Position numbers and translations under genes: made by a program. DNA of 64,000 bases from CADEED01 sp043747875 (lineage in GTDB: Bacteria; Pseudomonadota; Gammaproteobacteria; Steroidobacterales; Steroidobacteraceae), in contig JAYTOI010000093.1 in NCBI GenBank assembly GCA_043747875.1, forward strand, positions 1 through 64,000. Reading direction: 5' to 3'. The notes beneath the pieces are model-generated. The model was not told the DNA's origin. It saw only the letters and a program-made list of their open reading frames with translations, and did not search any database. The first letter of the stretch is position 1. Each line of letters opens with the position of its first letter. Of this stretch, positions 16,593 through 25,841 are shown piece by piece.

Positions 16593-17864
16593 ATGCGCGC
16601 CAATCTGCGGCACATGCACGTTTTTCGGGAGATTGCGCGCCTCGGCAGCGTCAGCGCCGCGGCGCGCGCGGTGCACGTGTCGCAGCCGGCGGTCACGCAG
16701 GCCGTGGCGGGCCTGGAGAGGTTGTTCGGTTCGCCGCTGCTGGTCCGCAGCAGCACCGGCGTGGCGCTGACACGCGCCGGTGAGGTGTGCCGCGCGCGCA
16801 TCGAGCGCCTGTTCGGCCAGCTCCGCGACGCGGTGGCCGACGCCACGCGCGCCGCCGCTGGCGAGCGCACGATCGATCTGCGCGGTGAGCGCGCCAGCGA
16901 GCGAGCCATGGACGTGACGCGGCTCATCCGCGCAGCGCAGCTCCATGCGCTTGGCGCGGTGGTCGAGCACGGCAGTTTCTCGGGCGCGGCGCGCGCGCGC
17001 AGCCTCTCGCAGCCCAGCATCCATCGCGCCGCCCGCACGCTCGAGCGCCACCTCGGCATTCCGCTGTTCGAGAAGACCAGCTTCGGCGTGATGCCGACGC
17101 GCGAAGCGGAGAAGCTCGCGCGCCGCGCGCGCCTGGCGTTCGCGGAGATCGAGCAGGCGCGCGCCGAAGTGCACGCGTTGAACGGCGGCGAGTCGGGGCG
17201 CAGCGTCATCGGCGCACTGCCGCTGGCGCGCAGCTATCTACTGCCGCGCGCGCTGCTGGCGTTCACGCAGGAACATCCGCGGCACGGCGTGGCCATAGTG
17301 GAAGGCACGTACGAGCACTTGCTCGCCGGCCTGCGCTCGGGCGAGGCGGACCTGCTGATCGGCGCACTGCGCGATCCTGCGCCCGCCGCGGATGTGATCC
17401 AGGAGCACCTGTTCGACGACCCGCTGGCGCTGATCGTGCGCGCGCAGCATCCGCTCGCGCACCGCACGCGGCTGACGGCTGCCGCGCTGCGGCGTTTTCA
17501 GTGGATCGCGCCGCGCACCGGCTCACCGCTGCGCGTGCATTTCGATGCACTCATCGCCTCTGCCGAGCTGTCGAGCCCGCCAATCGAATGCGCCTCCCTG
17601 GCGGCAGGGCGCGCATTCCTGCTCGAGAGCGACCGCATCATGCTGATGTCCGAGCATCAGATTCACTACGAGCTCGAGGCGGGACTGCTGGTTTCGCTGC
17701 CACACCCCGCGGGCAAGGTGGTACGCCCGATCGGACTCACGCTGCGCCACGACTGGCACCCGACCAGTACCCAGCAGCGCCTGCTCGAGATACTCCGGCG
17801 CAGCGCGCGTGCAGCGGCCGCCGCGCACGCGGCCCGCCCCGGCAAGAAGCGGCGTCGCCCGTAG
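16593..17864 (+). CDS. LysR-type regulator with two tandem DNA-binding domains
   Basis: 423 residues, about 110 more than a normal LysR protein. The extra length is a second winged helix: residues 4-65 (MHVFREIARLGSVSAAARAV, then HVSQPAVTQAVAGLERLFG) and residues 109-172 (QLHALGAVVEHGSFSGAARA, then RSLSQPSIHRAARTLERHLG) are both complete LysR HTH domains with the recognition helix and wing. An effector-binding domain (about residues 195-400) and a basic tail (RPGKKRRRP) follow. It is divergent from the lig operon across 125 bases, so it probably senses a pathway intermediate and controls that operon, as LigR does elsewhere. No frameshift is needed, so the duplication is a true fusion. Confidence 0.9.
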   Translation: MRANLRHMHVFREIARLGSVSAAARAVHVSQPAVTQAVAGLERLFGSPLLVRSSTGVALTRAGEVCRARIERLFGQLRDAVADATRAAAGERTIDLRGERASERAMDVTRLIRAAQLHALGAVVEHGSFSGAARARSLSQPSIHRAARTLERHLGIPLFEKTSFGVMPTREAEKLARRARLAFAEIEQARAEVHALNGGESGRSVIGALPLARSYLLPRALLAFTQEHPRHGVAIVEGTYEHLLAGLRSGEADLLIGALRDPAPAADVIQEHLFDDPLALIVRAQHPLAHRTRLTAAALRRFQWIAPRTGSPLRVHFDALIASAELSSPPIECASLAAGRAFLLESDRIMLMSEHQIHYELEAGLLVSLPHPAGKVVRPIGLTLRHDWHPTSTQQRLLEILRRSARAAAAAHAARPGKKRRRP

Positions 17865-17890
17865 CAGGAGTGGGAATGGCTGAAACGCAA

Positions 17891-17922
17891 CCGCCGCGAT
17901 GATCTTTCGATCATCGCGGCGG
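17891..17922. terminator. Perfect 14-bp GC-rich hairpin between convergent genes
   Basis: CCGCCGCGATGATC, loop TTTC, then the exact complement. It lies between the end of the LysR gene (17864) and the end of the di-heme oxidoreductase gene (17967). No U-tract is present; a two-way terminator is the simplest reading. Confidence 0.65.
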
Positions 17923-17966
17923 CCGGTTCCTACTTTATGAATCGCGGTCGCAGATCGCGGGAGATC

Positions 17967-19307
17967 TCAGAGGGAGCGTAGGAAGTTGACCATGTTCTGC
18001 TTCTGCACCGACGAGAGCGCGTTGAACCGGCTGATCACGGTATTCGCCTCGGATGCGGGATACCTGCCATTCCCGTTGCTTGCATGCGCGGCGATCGCGG
18101 ACAACAGATTGTTGGTGCGACCGTCATGCAGGAAGAACACGCGCTGGCCCAGACCCCACAGCGGAGCCGTGCGGAACTCGTCTCCCCCCGCAACGCCCTG
18201 GCTCACATCGTCCGCCAGGCCCGGCCCCATGTTGTGAACGGCCAGGTCGGAGAACAGCCGCGCCGTCTTGCCACGCAGAGCCGGCACGGTCGCATTGTTC
18301 GTCGTGAACTGCTGCGTATGGCAGAACGCGCACCCGATGTTCACGAAGGCATTGTAGCCCTCGGAAATCGAGGCATTGCCTCCGGGCACATTCAGGTTCT
18401 GCGAGGGGGCACCGGAGAAGCGCATGAAGAACGCAAACTTTTCGATGGCGCTGATACCCTCGAGCGGCGTGGCAGCATCCGTCAGGGTCACGTCGTTCGG
18501 CAGTTGCGCGAACTGGCACGAAGGATCTTCATCGCGCTCCGTCTGGAACATCTCATTGGTGATGCCCATCTCGACGTTGTAGGCCTCGCCGGCGAAAATT
18601 ATCGCCGTCACGTTCTGTGCCTTCCAGCCAAACCGCGTGACCTGTCCGTCATTGCCGTTGGTGTTGAGACGTCCGCTGATGCCCACCGCCGAATTGCGGC
18701 CCGCATTTTGCGTCAGATTGCGCGTGAGATCGGTCGAAGAAATCTGCTCCATCAATCCCATGCCGAACACCGGGGTCGGAATGCGGAAAACGACGTTGTT
18801 CTGCGCCACAGCCTGCGCAAAGTTCTCCTGTCGCGCATTGCAGTTGAAGGCGCTTCCCGTGTCGTCGACGCGGCCGCTGATGGTGAACAGCGCGTGCACG
18901 CCGCCGTCCGGAGTGCCGTTCGGGTTGCGCTTGAAACGCGCCTCGCGGATTGGTCCGTTCAGCGAAATGAACGATGGCACGGTGTTACGAGCACCGAACG
19001 CCGTCGCAACTGCGACCTGCGGATTGACGGTGCCCGAAGTACCGCCGATCGAAGGTTGGAAGTGGCAGCCGCCGCATCCGTCCAGATTGAAACGCGGGCC
19101 CAGGCCGTCGGCTATGCCTTCCGCTTCCGCGAAGTCGTCGAGGCCTACGTCAAAGAATTCGAATTCCTCAGCCGTCAAGCCGGGCAGCGGTCCACCCGCT
19201 CTTGCAGCACCTCCCTGTACACCAGGGTCCGTTTGCGCGATGGCGGTTGCGCTGCACACAAAGATAGCAAGCGCCGCCATGGGCACCAAAAGCTTCATTT
19301 TGATCAC
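17967..19307 (-). CDS. Di-heme oxidoreductase family protein (DUF1111)
   Basis: 446 residues. A GTG at 19307 has GGGGG five bases upstream; an ATG at 19298 also works. Signal peptide to about residue 25 (...TAIAQTDP). Heme motifs CGGCH (about residue 80) and CAFCH (C-terminal third), with FRTAPLWGLGQRVFFLHDGR, the conserved late motif of the di-heme oxidoreductase (formerly thiol oxidoreductase) family. Periplasmic electron-transfer enzyme with unknown substrate. The upstream FNR-like box suggests oxygen-responsive expression. Confidence 0.87.
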   Translation of the reverse strand: MIKMKLLVPMAALAIFVCSATAIAQTDPGVQGGAARAGGPLPGLTAEEFEFFDVGLDDFAEAEGIADGLGPRFNLDGCGGCHFQPSIGGTSGTVNPQVAVATAFGARNTVPSFISLNGPIREARFKRNPNGTPDGGVHALFTISGRVDDTGSAFNCNARQENFAQAVAQNNVVFRIPTPVFGMGLMEQISSTDLTRNLTQNAGRNSAVGISGRLNTNGNDGQVTRFGWKAQNVTAIIFAGEAYNVEMGITNEMFQTERDEDPSCQFAQLPNDVTLTDAATPLEGISAIEKFAFFMRFSGAPSQNLNVPGGNASISEGYNAFVNIGCAFCHTQQFTTNNATVPALRGKTARLFSDLAVHNMGPGLADDVSQGVAGGDEFRTAPLWGLGQRVFFLHDGRTNNLLSAIAAHASNGNGRYPASEANTVISRFNALSSVQKQNMVNFLRSL

Positions 19308-19621
19308 ATCAGCCCCCTGAAATTTGGAACGTCGCGACCTCCCGCGACCGCCGGAGACTGCGCCCAGGGGCTGGGCGCGAGAATAGATCGTTTGATCTAT
19401 GTCACATGCGGTCCCGACGTGCGCTGGACCCGCTTTGAACCCGCTCTATTGACAGCTGGCAGTCACTAGGGGATCGTCTGAGTGCCCGAACTAATTTGTT
19501 CCCGACAAAAAGCAAGACGTGACCAAAGAGTCGAGCGGTCCCGTAGCGGCTGAGTTTTATAGCGTACGGGGACCTAGACCACGCAAGGAATGCGCGGCCA
19601 GGGTGGCCAGGGAGTAGCGCG
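19308..19621. other. Divergent intergenic region (314 bases)
   Basis: Separates the di-heme oxidoreductase gene from a LuxR-type regulator gene. It contains the FNR-like site at 19392-19405 and a TTGACA at about 19449 without a clear -10. No gene seen. Confidence 0.5.
19392..19405. promoter_or_regulatory. FNR/Anr-like box
   Basis: TTGATCTATGTCAC compared with the consensus TTGAT-N4-ATCAA: one half-site is perfect, the other matches in three of five. It lies about 85 bases upstream of a di-heme cytochrome gene, a plausible target. Confidence 0.35.
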
Positions 19622-20320
19622 ATGGAAGTTCGCGTAATGGTAGCTAGTGAAGTTCGCCTGTACCGCGAAGGATTACAACGCGTGTTACGAGGCATTGCCG
19701 GCATCGTGCTGGTGGGAGTCGCATCGACCGCCGAAGAAGTCTTCGCGCAGGCGATGGGTCTCCTCCCGACGGTGATCCTGCTCGACATCGCCATGGCGCA
19801 CAGCCTGTCGGTGGCCAGACATCTGTCGAAACGTCCGATCAACGGCGGCGTCGTGATCCTTGGTATTCCCGAAGGCGGTGGAAGCGTCATGAACGCACTG
19901 CCCGCCAACATATTGGGATACGTGACACGCGACGGCACGGTCTCGGACCTGCTCGCGGCCATCCGCAGCGCGGGATGCAGCGATCTCTACTGTGCGGATT
20001 CGCTGATGCCGGTCGTCGCGTCACGCGTGCGCGGCTCGCAGGTGCGCACCCCACCGGTCCGCATCGAGCAACTCACTGCGCGCGAGATGGAGATCCTCGA
20101 ACTGCTGCGCGAGGGATTCTCGAACAAGACGATCTCGCGGCACCTGGGCATCGGTTTGTCCACCGTGAAGAACCACGTGCACAGCGTGCTCGCCAAACTC
20201 GACGTTCACTGCCGCAGCGAGGCCGTCGCGGCGCTGTACCGGCACGAGGGCAGGCAGCGCGCATCCCCGGTGGCGCACGCGGGCGACGAGCAGTCGATTC
20301 TGGCCGGGGCCATCGCCTGA
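19622..20320 (+). CDS. NarL/FixJ-type regulator with degenerate receiver domain
   Basis: 232 residues. The receiver part (1-120) keeps a possible phospho-acceptor Asp in LLDIAMAH, but the usual acidic pair is replaced (VMVASEVRL, Ser-Glu instead of Asp-Asp) and the conserved Lys is lost (GYVTRDG instead of GYLLKD). The C-terminal LuxR HTH (about residues 150-210) is intact: LTAREMEILELLREGFSNKT, then ISRHLGIGLSTVKNHVHSVL. It is probably controlled by something other than ordinary phosphorylation. No partner kinase is adjacent. It converges on the cytochrome b561 gene. Confidence 0.85.
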   Translation: MEVRVMVASEVRLYREGLQRVLRGIAGIVLVGVASTAEEVFAQAMGLLPTVILLDIAMAHSLSVARHLSKRPINGGVVILGIPEGGGSVMNALPANILGYVTRDGTVSDLLAAIRSAGCSDLYCADSLMPVVASRVRGSQVRTPPVRIEQLTAREMEILELLREGFSNKTISRHLGIGLSTVKNHVHSVLAKLDVHCRSEAVAALYRHEGRQRASPVAHAGDEQSILAGAIA

Positions 20321-20439
20321 GCCCAGGCCTGGCTAGAAAGGCAGCCGCCAGGCGCAGCAGGGCCGCTTCGGACGAAGGTAGTTAGAACGCGGCGCACACT
20401 GCACGGCGGTTCGCGTCCGCGCAGCATCGACTCCTTGAA

Positions 20440-21090
20440 TCACCCGTGACCGAAAGCCTCGGCCACGAGCCACGTGAAGGCGATCGCGAGCACGATGCCT
20501 GTCCACAGGCGCGCCGCGCCGGCGAATTGCACGTCGTCCGCCGCGAACGCGCCTTCGCGCGCGCCGTGCACCATCGGACCGACCAGGTTCTGCTTCTTCG
20601 CGAACAGGTAGTAGAGGATCGCGAGCAGGTGCAGCGCAACGACCGCGAGCAGCACGTTGAACACGTCTTTGTGCAGCCCGGCCGCGGAGCGCCCGGTGTC
20701 GAAGCTCACGAAGATGGACAACGGCCCCGATTCGATGCCGTCGACATCGACCGCGAACAAGCCCAGCGTGACCTGCGCCGCGAGCAACGCGAGCAACGCC
20801 ACCACACTGAGCGCGCCGAGCGGGTTGTGGCCCGGCGCGGCGGTCCACGCGCCGCGCAGGTACGCGGCGAGCGCGCGCGGCCCTTTCACGAAACGCGCGA
20901 AGCGCGCTGTCGAGGCGCCGGCGAAGCCCCAATAGATACGAAAGACGAGCAGCCCGAGCAGCGCATAACCGCCATAGCGATGCCACTCCATGCGCTCGAT
21001 CTCCGCGGTCCACCATGACAGCGGCAGCAGGACGACGAACAGCCAATGGACGATTCGAGTGGGGACATCCCAGACGCGGATCGAAGTCAT
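20440..21090 (-). CDS. Cytochrome b561 family protein
   Basis: 216 residues with four transmembrane helices and heme-ligand histidines in PTRIVHWLFV, MEWHRYGGYALL, GLHKDVFNV and AVVALHLLAILYY, the pattern of the Ni/Fe-hydrogenase-type/b561 family. Inner membrane quinone-cytochrome electron carrier. The cytochrome c' gene upstream ends 24 bases before this start, so the two likely form an operon and an electron-transfer pair, as often seen for this cytochrome b type. Confidence 0.88.
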   Translation of the reverse strand: MTSIRVWDVPTRIVHWLFVVLLPLSWWTAEIERMEWHRYGGYALLGLLVFRIYWGFAGASTARFARFVKGPRALAAYLRGAWTAAPGHNPLGALSVVALLALLAAQVTLGLFAVDVDGIESGPLSIFVSFDTGRSAAGLHKDVFNVLLAVVALHLLAILYYLFAKKQNLVGPMVHGAREGAFAADDVQFAGAARLWTGIVLAIAFTWLVAEAFGHG

Positions 21091-21113
21091 TTATTTCGCG
21101 TCTCGTCGCGGTA

Positions 21114-21584
21114 TCAATCCTCGGGCCCGCGGAACGTGTCGTGGCAGTTCTTGCACGCGCCGCCGGTGGACTTGAAGGCGTCCTGCAATGCGGCCGGGTC
21201 GTGCGTCTGCGCGGCGGCTAACAACTTGGCGGCGGCGTCGGTGAATTTCTTCTGCGCGTCGGTGAATTCCGCCGACTTGCTCCAGATTTCCGGCAACGCG
21301 CGCGTCTTGCCCGCCTCGGGACCACTGCCCTTGGGAAACCAGCGCTGCTGATCGACGGAAGCCTCGTTGACCGCGGCTGCCGCCTTCTCGATCGCCACCC
21401 AATCCGGTGTCGACGCACGGCTGAGGTCGCGCACGGATTTGAACGAATCGCCGAGATCTTCGTAATGCTCGTGCCGCGCCTTCTGCACATCGGCCGGCGA
21501 TTTTGCATCCGCGGCGAAAACCACCGCCGTGATGACGGCCGGGGCGAGAACTGCACACAACTTCAAGAAGGGTCTGCCGGGCAT
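21114..21584 (-). CDS. Cytochrome c' (class II, C-terminal heme)
   Basis: 156 residues. The start at 21584 follows AAAGGA. Signal peptide MPGRPFLKLCAVLAPAVITA (mature from about AADAK). Four-helix-bundle pattern with the single heme motif CKNCH near the C-terminus (GGACKNCHDTFRGPED), diagnostic of class II cytochromes c. Periplasmic; members bind NO or shuttle electrons to b561 partners. Operon with the downstream b561 gene. Confidence 0.88.
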   Translation of the reverse strand: MPGRPFLKLCAVLAPAVITAVVFAADAKSPADVQKARHEHYEDLGDSFKSVRDLSRASTPDWVAIEKAAAAVNEASVDQQRWFPKGSGPEAGKTRALPEIWSKSAEFTDAQKKFTDAAAKLLAAAQTHDPAALQDAFKSTGGACKNCHDTFRGPED

Positions 21585-21749
21585 GAGGGATTCCTTTGGC
21601 AATATGACGCGGGGGACATCTATAAACGATTTGACGCTGTTCTGGCGAGCGGCTACCCGTGCCCAATCGTGTCCTACAAGTCTCATCGTGACCGCGCCGC
21701 CGAAAACCAGCACAATCCGGACTCTTCGGACCATGTGCGAGGGGCACGG

Positions 21750-24350
21750 GTGTATTGGCGGAAAATTCGTTCGCGCGGCGCCGCGTCCATCGCGGCTGCG
21801 GCGCTCATGTTGTTTCTGCTTGCGGGCGCACGCGTACCCGCGGCCTCAGGCGATGCCGGGCCCGCGCGATCGCCCATCGAGCAGTACCACTCCGACATTC
21901 TTCCCATGCTCGAGAAGCATTGTTTCGAGTGTCACGGCGACGGCTACGACAAGGGAAAGGTGGCCTTCGATGCGCTCGACACCGAGGCCAAGGTCCTGGA
22001 CCCGCAGCTGTGGCTGCGGGTATTGGGCAACACACGCGCCGGGTTGATGCCTGCCGAGCGCAAACCGCCGCTCGCCCCCGCCGAGCAACAAAAGCTCGAG
22101 CAGTGGATCAAGCGCGCCGTGTTCCAACTCGATCCGAACAACCCCGATCCCGGCCGCGTGACGCTGCGCCGGCTGAATCGCGTCGAATATCGCAACACGG
22201 TGCGCGACCTGCTCGGCGTCGACTTCAACACCGAGGAAGAATTCCCCCCGGATGACACGGGGTTCGGATTCGACAACATCGGCGACGCGCTCACGATGTC
22301 GCCGATGCTCATGGAGAAATATGTCGCGGCCGCGCAGGTCATCGTGACGCAGGCAGTGCCGTTGACGCCCACCGAGCCGGCGCAGAAGAAAGTTCCGGGC
22401 GACGCGTTCCACGCCGACCCTTTCCAATCTAACAAGGGCGAGGCCAGGAACAAGGGACTGCGCCTGCCCTATTACGACCCCGCGAACGTCACGACCTCCA
22501 TCACGGTGCCGGACGCGGGACGCTATCGCGTGGTGCTCGATCTCGATGTCGATGGCGGCTTCGAGTTCGATCCGGCGCGCACGCGCGCCGTGTTCAAGGT
22601 CGACGGCACCGACGCGCTGAACCGCGAATTCGGCTGGTACCACGAGCGCGCGTTCACATTCGACACCACGTACCAGTGGACGCCGGGTGAGCACCGCTTT
22701 TCACTCGAGGTCACGCCACTGAATTCCGTCGAGCGCAAGAAAGACGCACTGACGATCGTGCTGCGCAACGTGACGGTCATCGGTCCGCTCGAGAAAGTCA
22801 AATGGGTGCCGACCAAGAACTATGAGCGCTTCTTCGCCACGCCCATTCCCGACGGACAGGGGTCAGCAGGTCGCGCCGCGAGGCTCGAGTACGCGCGCGC
22901 CACGCTGAGCCGGTTCGCAACGAAGGCATATCGCCGTCCGCTCGAAGCCGGCACGGCGCAGCGGCTTGCCACGTTCGCGGAGTCCATCTATCGGCAGCGC
23001 GGCAAATCGTTCGAGCAAGGCGTCGCGCACGCCATGGCGGCGGTGCTTGCCTCGCCGCATTTCCTGTTCCGCATCGAGGCGCCCGCTGGCCTGCCCGCGG
23101 ATGCCCATAGCGCGTACATAGACGAGTACTCGCTGGCCTCGCGGCTTTCCTATTTTTTATGGTCGACGATGCCCGATGACCCGCTCATCGCGCTGGCTGA
23201 GCGCGGCGAGCTGCGCAAGAACCTCGCGGCGCAGGTGCAGCGCATGCTGGCCGATCCGCGCGCCGACAACCTCGCGCAGAACTTCACCGGCCAGTGGCTG
23301 CAGGTGCGCGACGTGCCCGGCATCGCGATCAACACGCGAGAGATCCTGGTGCGCGACGCGGGTGTGGAGAAGACGCTGCAGGAGCTGCGCGCCGCCTGGC
23401 GCCGCGGCGACGAGCACACCGCGAAGGTGCTGGCGACGCAAGTCGACAAGGCCGTCGAGGAACAGGGCAAGGGCATCGCGGAATTCGACGGCGCGCTGCG
23501 CGGGTCGATGCGGCGCGAGACCGAGATGTACTTCGCGCACGTCGTTCGCGAGGACCGCCCGATCACCGAATTTCTCGACAGCAACTACACCTTCCTCAAC
23601 GACAAGCTGGCCAAGCTCTATGGCGTCCCCGATATCACGGGCTCTGAGCTGCGCCTCGTCACCCTGCCGGCGGGCAGTCCACGCGGTGGCGTATTGACCC
23701 AGGGTGCGTCGCTCGTCGTGACGTCGAATCCGGATCGCACCTCGCCCGTAAAACGCGGCCTGTTCGTGTTGTCGAATTTTTTGGGTACGCCCCCGCCTCC
23801 ACCGCCGCCCAACATTCCGGCGCTCGAGGCCAGCGAGAACACACACGACGGGCACGAGCCGACGCTGCGCGAATCGCTGCTCAAACATCGTGAGAACCCG
23901 AGCTGCGCGTCGTGCCACAACCGCATGGACCCGATCGGGCTCGCATTCGAGAACTTCAACGCACTCGGCATGTGGCGCGATACCGAACGCCGTCAGCCGA
24001 TCCTCGCGCCCGGTGAATTGATCACCGGTGAAAAATTCGACGGCGTGGCGGAGCTCAAGCGCATCCTGGTCCACCAACATCGCGATGACTTCTATCGCAC
24101 ACTGACCGACAAGCTGCTGACGTACGCCATGGGCCGCGGCACCGAGTACTACGACGTGGACACCATCGACGGCATCGTCGGGCGCCTGAAGGCCAATGAC
24201 GGCCGGTTTTCGGTCATGCTGATGGGTATCGTAGAATCGGCGCCGTTCCAGAAGATGCGCACGCACGCAACGGTCACGGTGGCGAAGCAGCTGGACTCCG
24301 ATCAGGCGCAATTGCCCAACCAGGTACGCTCACAGCAGGTAGCCCAATGA
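21750..24350 (+). CDS. Multidomain cytochrome-like protein with DUF1587/1592/1588/1585 domains
   Basis: 866 residues. The start GTG 21750 is chosen because GAGGGG lies 6 bases upstream and it precedes a hydrophobic signal (AASIAAAALMLFLLAGARV). Planctomycete-cytochrome-type heme motif near the N-terminus (HCFECHGDG, about residues 56-64) and a second CxxCH about residue 719 in PSCASCHNRMDPIGLAFENF, the DUF1588 signature. Between them are RLNRVEYRNTVRDLLGVDF (DUF1587), a carbohydrate-binding-like sandwich and DUF1595/1592 (LASRLSYFLWSTMPDD). A run of seven prolines (23795-23815) marks a hinge. Exported; function unknown. Its stop overlaps the DUF1552 start (ATGA). Confidence 0.88.
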   Translation: MYWRKIRSRGAASIAAAALMLFLLAGARVPAASGDAGPARSPIEQYHSDILPMLEKHCFECHGDGYDKGKVAFDALDTEAKVLDPQLWLRVLGNTRAGLMPAERKPPLAPAEQQKLEQWIKRAVFQLDPNNPDPGRVTLRRLNRVEYRNTVRDLLGVDFNTEEEFPPDDTGFGFDNIGDALTMSPMLMEKYVAAAQVIVTQAVPLTPTEPAQKKVPGDAFHADPFQSNKGEARNKGLRLPYYDPANVTTSITVPDAGRYRVVLDLDVDGGFEFDPARTRAVFKVDGTDALNREFGWYHERAFTFDTTYQWTPGEHRFSLEVTPLNSVERKKDALTIVLRNVTVIGPLEKVKWVPTKNYERFFATPIPDGQGSAGRAARLEYARATLSRFATKAYRRPLEAGTAQRLATFAESIYRQRGKSFEQGVAHAMAAVLASPHFLFRIEAPAGLPADAHSAYIDEYSLASRLSYFLWSTMPDDPLIALAERGELRKNLAAQVQRMLADPRADNLAQNFTGQWLQVRDVPGIAINTREILVRDAGVEKTLQELRAAWRRGDEHTAKVLATQVDKAVEEQGKGIAEFDGALRGSMRRETEMYFAHVVREDRPITEFLDSNYTFLNDKLAKLYGVPDITGSELRLVTLPAGSPRGGVLTQGASLVVTSNPDRTSPVKRGLFVLSNFLGTPPPPPPPNIPALEASENTHDGHEPTLRESLLKHRENPSCASCHNRMDPIGLAFENFNALGMWRDTERRQPILAPGELITGEKFDGVAELKRILVHQHRDDFYRTLTDKLLTYAMGRGTEYYDVDTIDGIVGRLKANDGRFSVMLMGIVESAPFQKMRTHATVTVAKQLDSDQAQLPNQVRSQQVAQ

Positions 24351-25708
24351 GCAAAAATCCGATTGTCCTGGCCGCGGAACGGCACACCAGCCTGTCGCGG
24401 CGCCAGTTTTTCCGGGGCGCCGCGGGCGCCTGCATCGCGTTGCCCGCGTTCGCATCCGTCGCGCGCGCCGCGCAGCGCATCGCACCGAAGCGCATGGCGT
24501 TCCTGTACGTGCCGAACGGCACCATTCCCTCGGCCTGGTGGCCGGAGATACCGGCCGACGGCTCGTTCAGTCTCTCGCCGACACTGCTGCCGCTCGCCAA
24601 AGTGCGGCGCTCGGTGCAGGTGGTGTCCGGGCTCGAAGACGTGTGCGCGGATCCGGGCGCCGACGGCGCCGGCGATCACGCGCGCGCCAGTGGCACGTTC
24701 CTCACGGGTGTGCGCATCAAGAAAACCGCGGGGTCGGACATCCACGCCGGCATCTCGATCGACCAGGCCGTCGCGAACGAGATCGGCCACCTCACGCGCT
24801 TCTCATCGCTCGAGCTCACCTGCGAAAACATCCGCAAGGCCGGCGACTGCGATTCGGGCTATGCCTGCGCGTACGCGTACAACCTCTCGTGGCGTTCGTC
24901 CAACCAGCCGTTGTCGCCCGAGCCGAATCCGCGTTTCGTGTTCGAAAGATTGTTTGGTGCCGGTGCGCCGCGCGAGCGCGTCGCGAACCTGCGGCGGCGC
25001 CAGCAGGAGCAACATTCCATCCTCGACTACGTGCTCGAGGACGCACGGGGACTCGACCACCGGCTCGACGGCCGCGACCGCCAGAAGCTGGATCAATACC
25101 TCACGAGCATTCGCGACATCGAGCGTCGCATCGACAACGCCGAGCGATTGCCGGTGCGCAACCCGGCAGTCGACGCGCCGGCCGGCGTGCCCGAGAGCTA
25201 CGCCGAGCACATCGCGCTGATGTGCGACATGCTGCTGCTGGCGTTCCAGACGGACTCGACGCGCATCGCGACGGTCACATTCGCGCCCGAGGGCAGCAAC
25301 CGCAGCTTCGCGGACATCGGCATCGCCGAAGGTCACCACAATCTGACGCATCACAAGAACGATGCGCAGATCATCGACAAGGTGAAGGAGATCGATCGCT
25401 GGTACGTGGAGCGGCTGGGCACCTTCCTCGAAAAGATGCAGAACACCGAAGACGTGGATGGGCAGTCGCTGCTCCACAACTCCATGGTGTTGTACGGGTC
25501 GGGTAATGCCGACGGCAACCGGCACACGCACGTGAACCTGCCGATCGTGCTCGCGGGCGCGGGCGGTGGCGCGTTCAAGCCCGGGCGCTTCGTGAGTGCG
25601 GGCGGAAAGCCCATCTCCAATCTGTATCTCAGCATGGCCTCCGCCATGGGCGCGCGTGGCGTCGAGAAGCACGGCGATTCGACCGGACCACTCGATGCCG
25701 TGTCCTAG
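24347..25708 (+). CDS. DUF1552 protein with twin-arginine signal
   Basis: 453 residues. The N-terminus has a Tat-type motif (LSRRQFFRGAAGACIALPAF), so it should be exported folded. The remainder is the DUF1552 domain, a sulfatase/phosphatase-like fold recalling DUF1501 proteins: RMAFLYVPNGTIPSAWWPE, DHARASGTFLTGV, GSGNADGNRHTHVNLPIVLA. The gene overlaps the DUF1592 gene by ATGA; these two families almost always travel together and probably form a complex of unknown activity. The two-gene unit sits beside the cytochrome b561/c' pair. Confidence 0.87.
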   Translation: MSKNPIVLAAERHTSLSRRQFFRGAAGACIALPAFASVARAAQRIAPKRMAFLYVPNGTIPSAWWPEIPADGSFSLSPTLLPLAKVRRSVQVVSGLEDVCADPGADGAGDHARASGTFLTGVRIKKTAGSDIHAGISIDQAVANEIGHLTRFSSLELTCENIRKAGDCDSGYACAYAYNLSWRSSNQPLSPEPNPRFVFERLFGAGAPRERVANLRRRQQEQHSILDYVLEDARGLDHRLDGRDRQKLDQYLTSIRDIERRIDNAERLPVRNPAVDAPAGVPESYAEHIALMCDMLLLAFQTDSTRIATVTFAPEGSNRSFADIGIAEGHHNLTHHKNDAQIIDKVKEIDRWYVERLGTFLEKMQNTEDVDGQSLLHNSMVLYGSGNADGNRHTHVNLPIVLAGAGGGAFKPGRFVSAGGKPISNLYLSMASAMGARGVEKHGDSTGPLDAVS

Positions 25709-25841
25709 CGCGGAGTCGTGAAGGCACCGGCGTTCAACGAATTTCTGCTGCGCATGCCGCAATAAGCGTTCTCCTACGCGCCCGGAACACTCCGAATGAG
25801 GGGCTGTCGAACCGTGCACACTCAAGAAAAGGAGATTCGCC

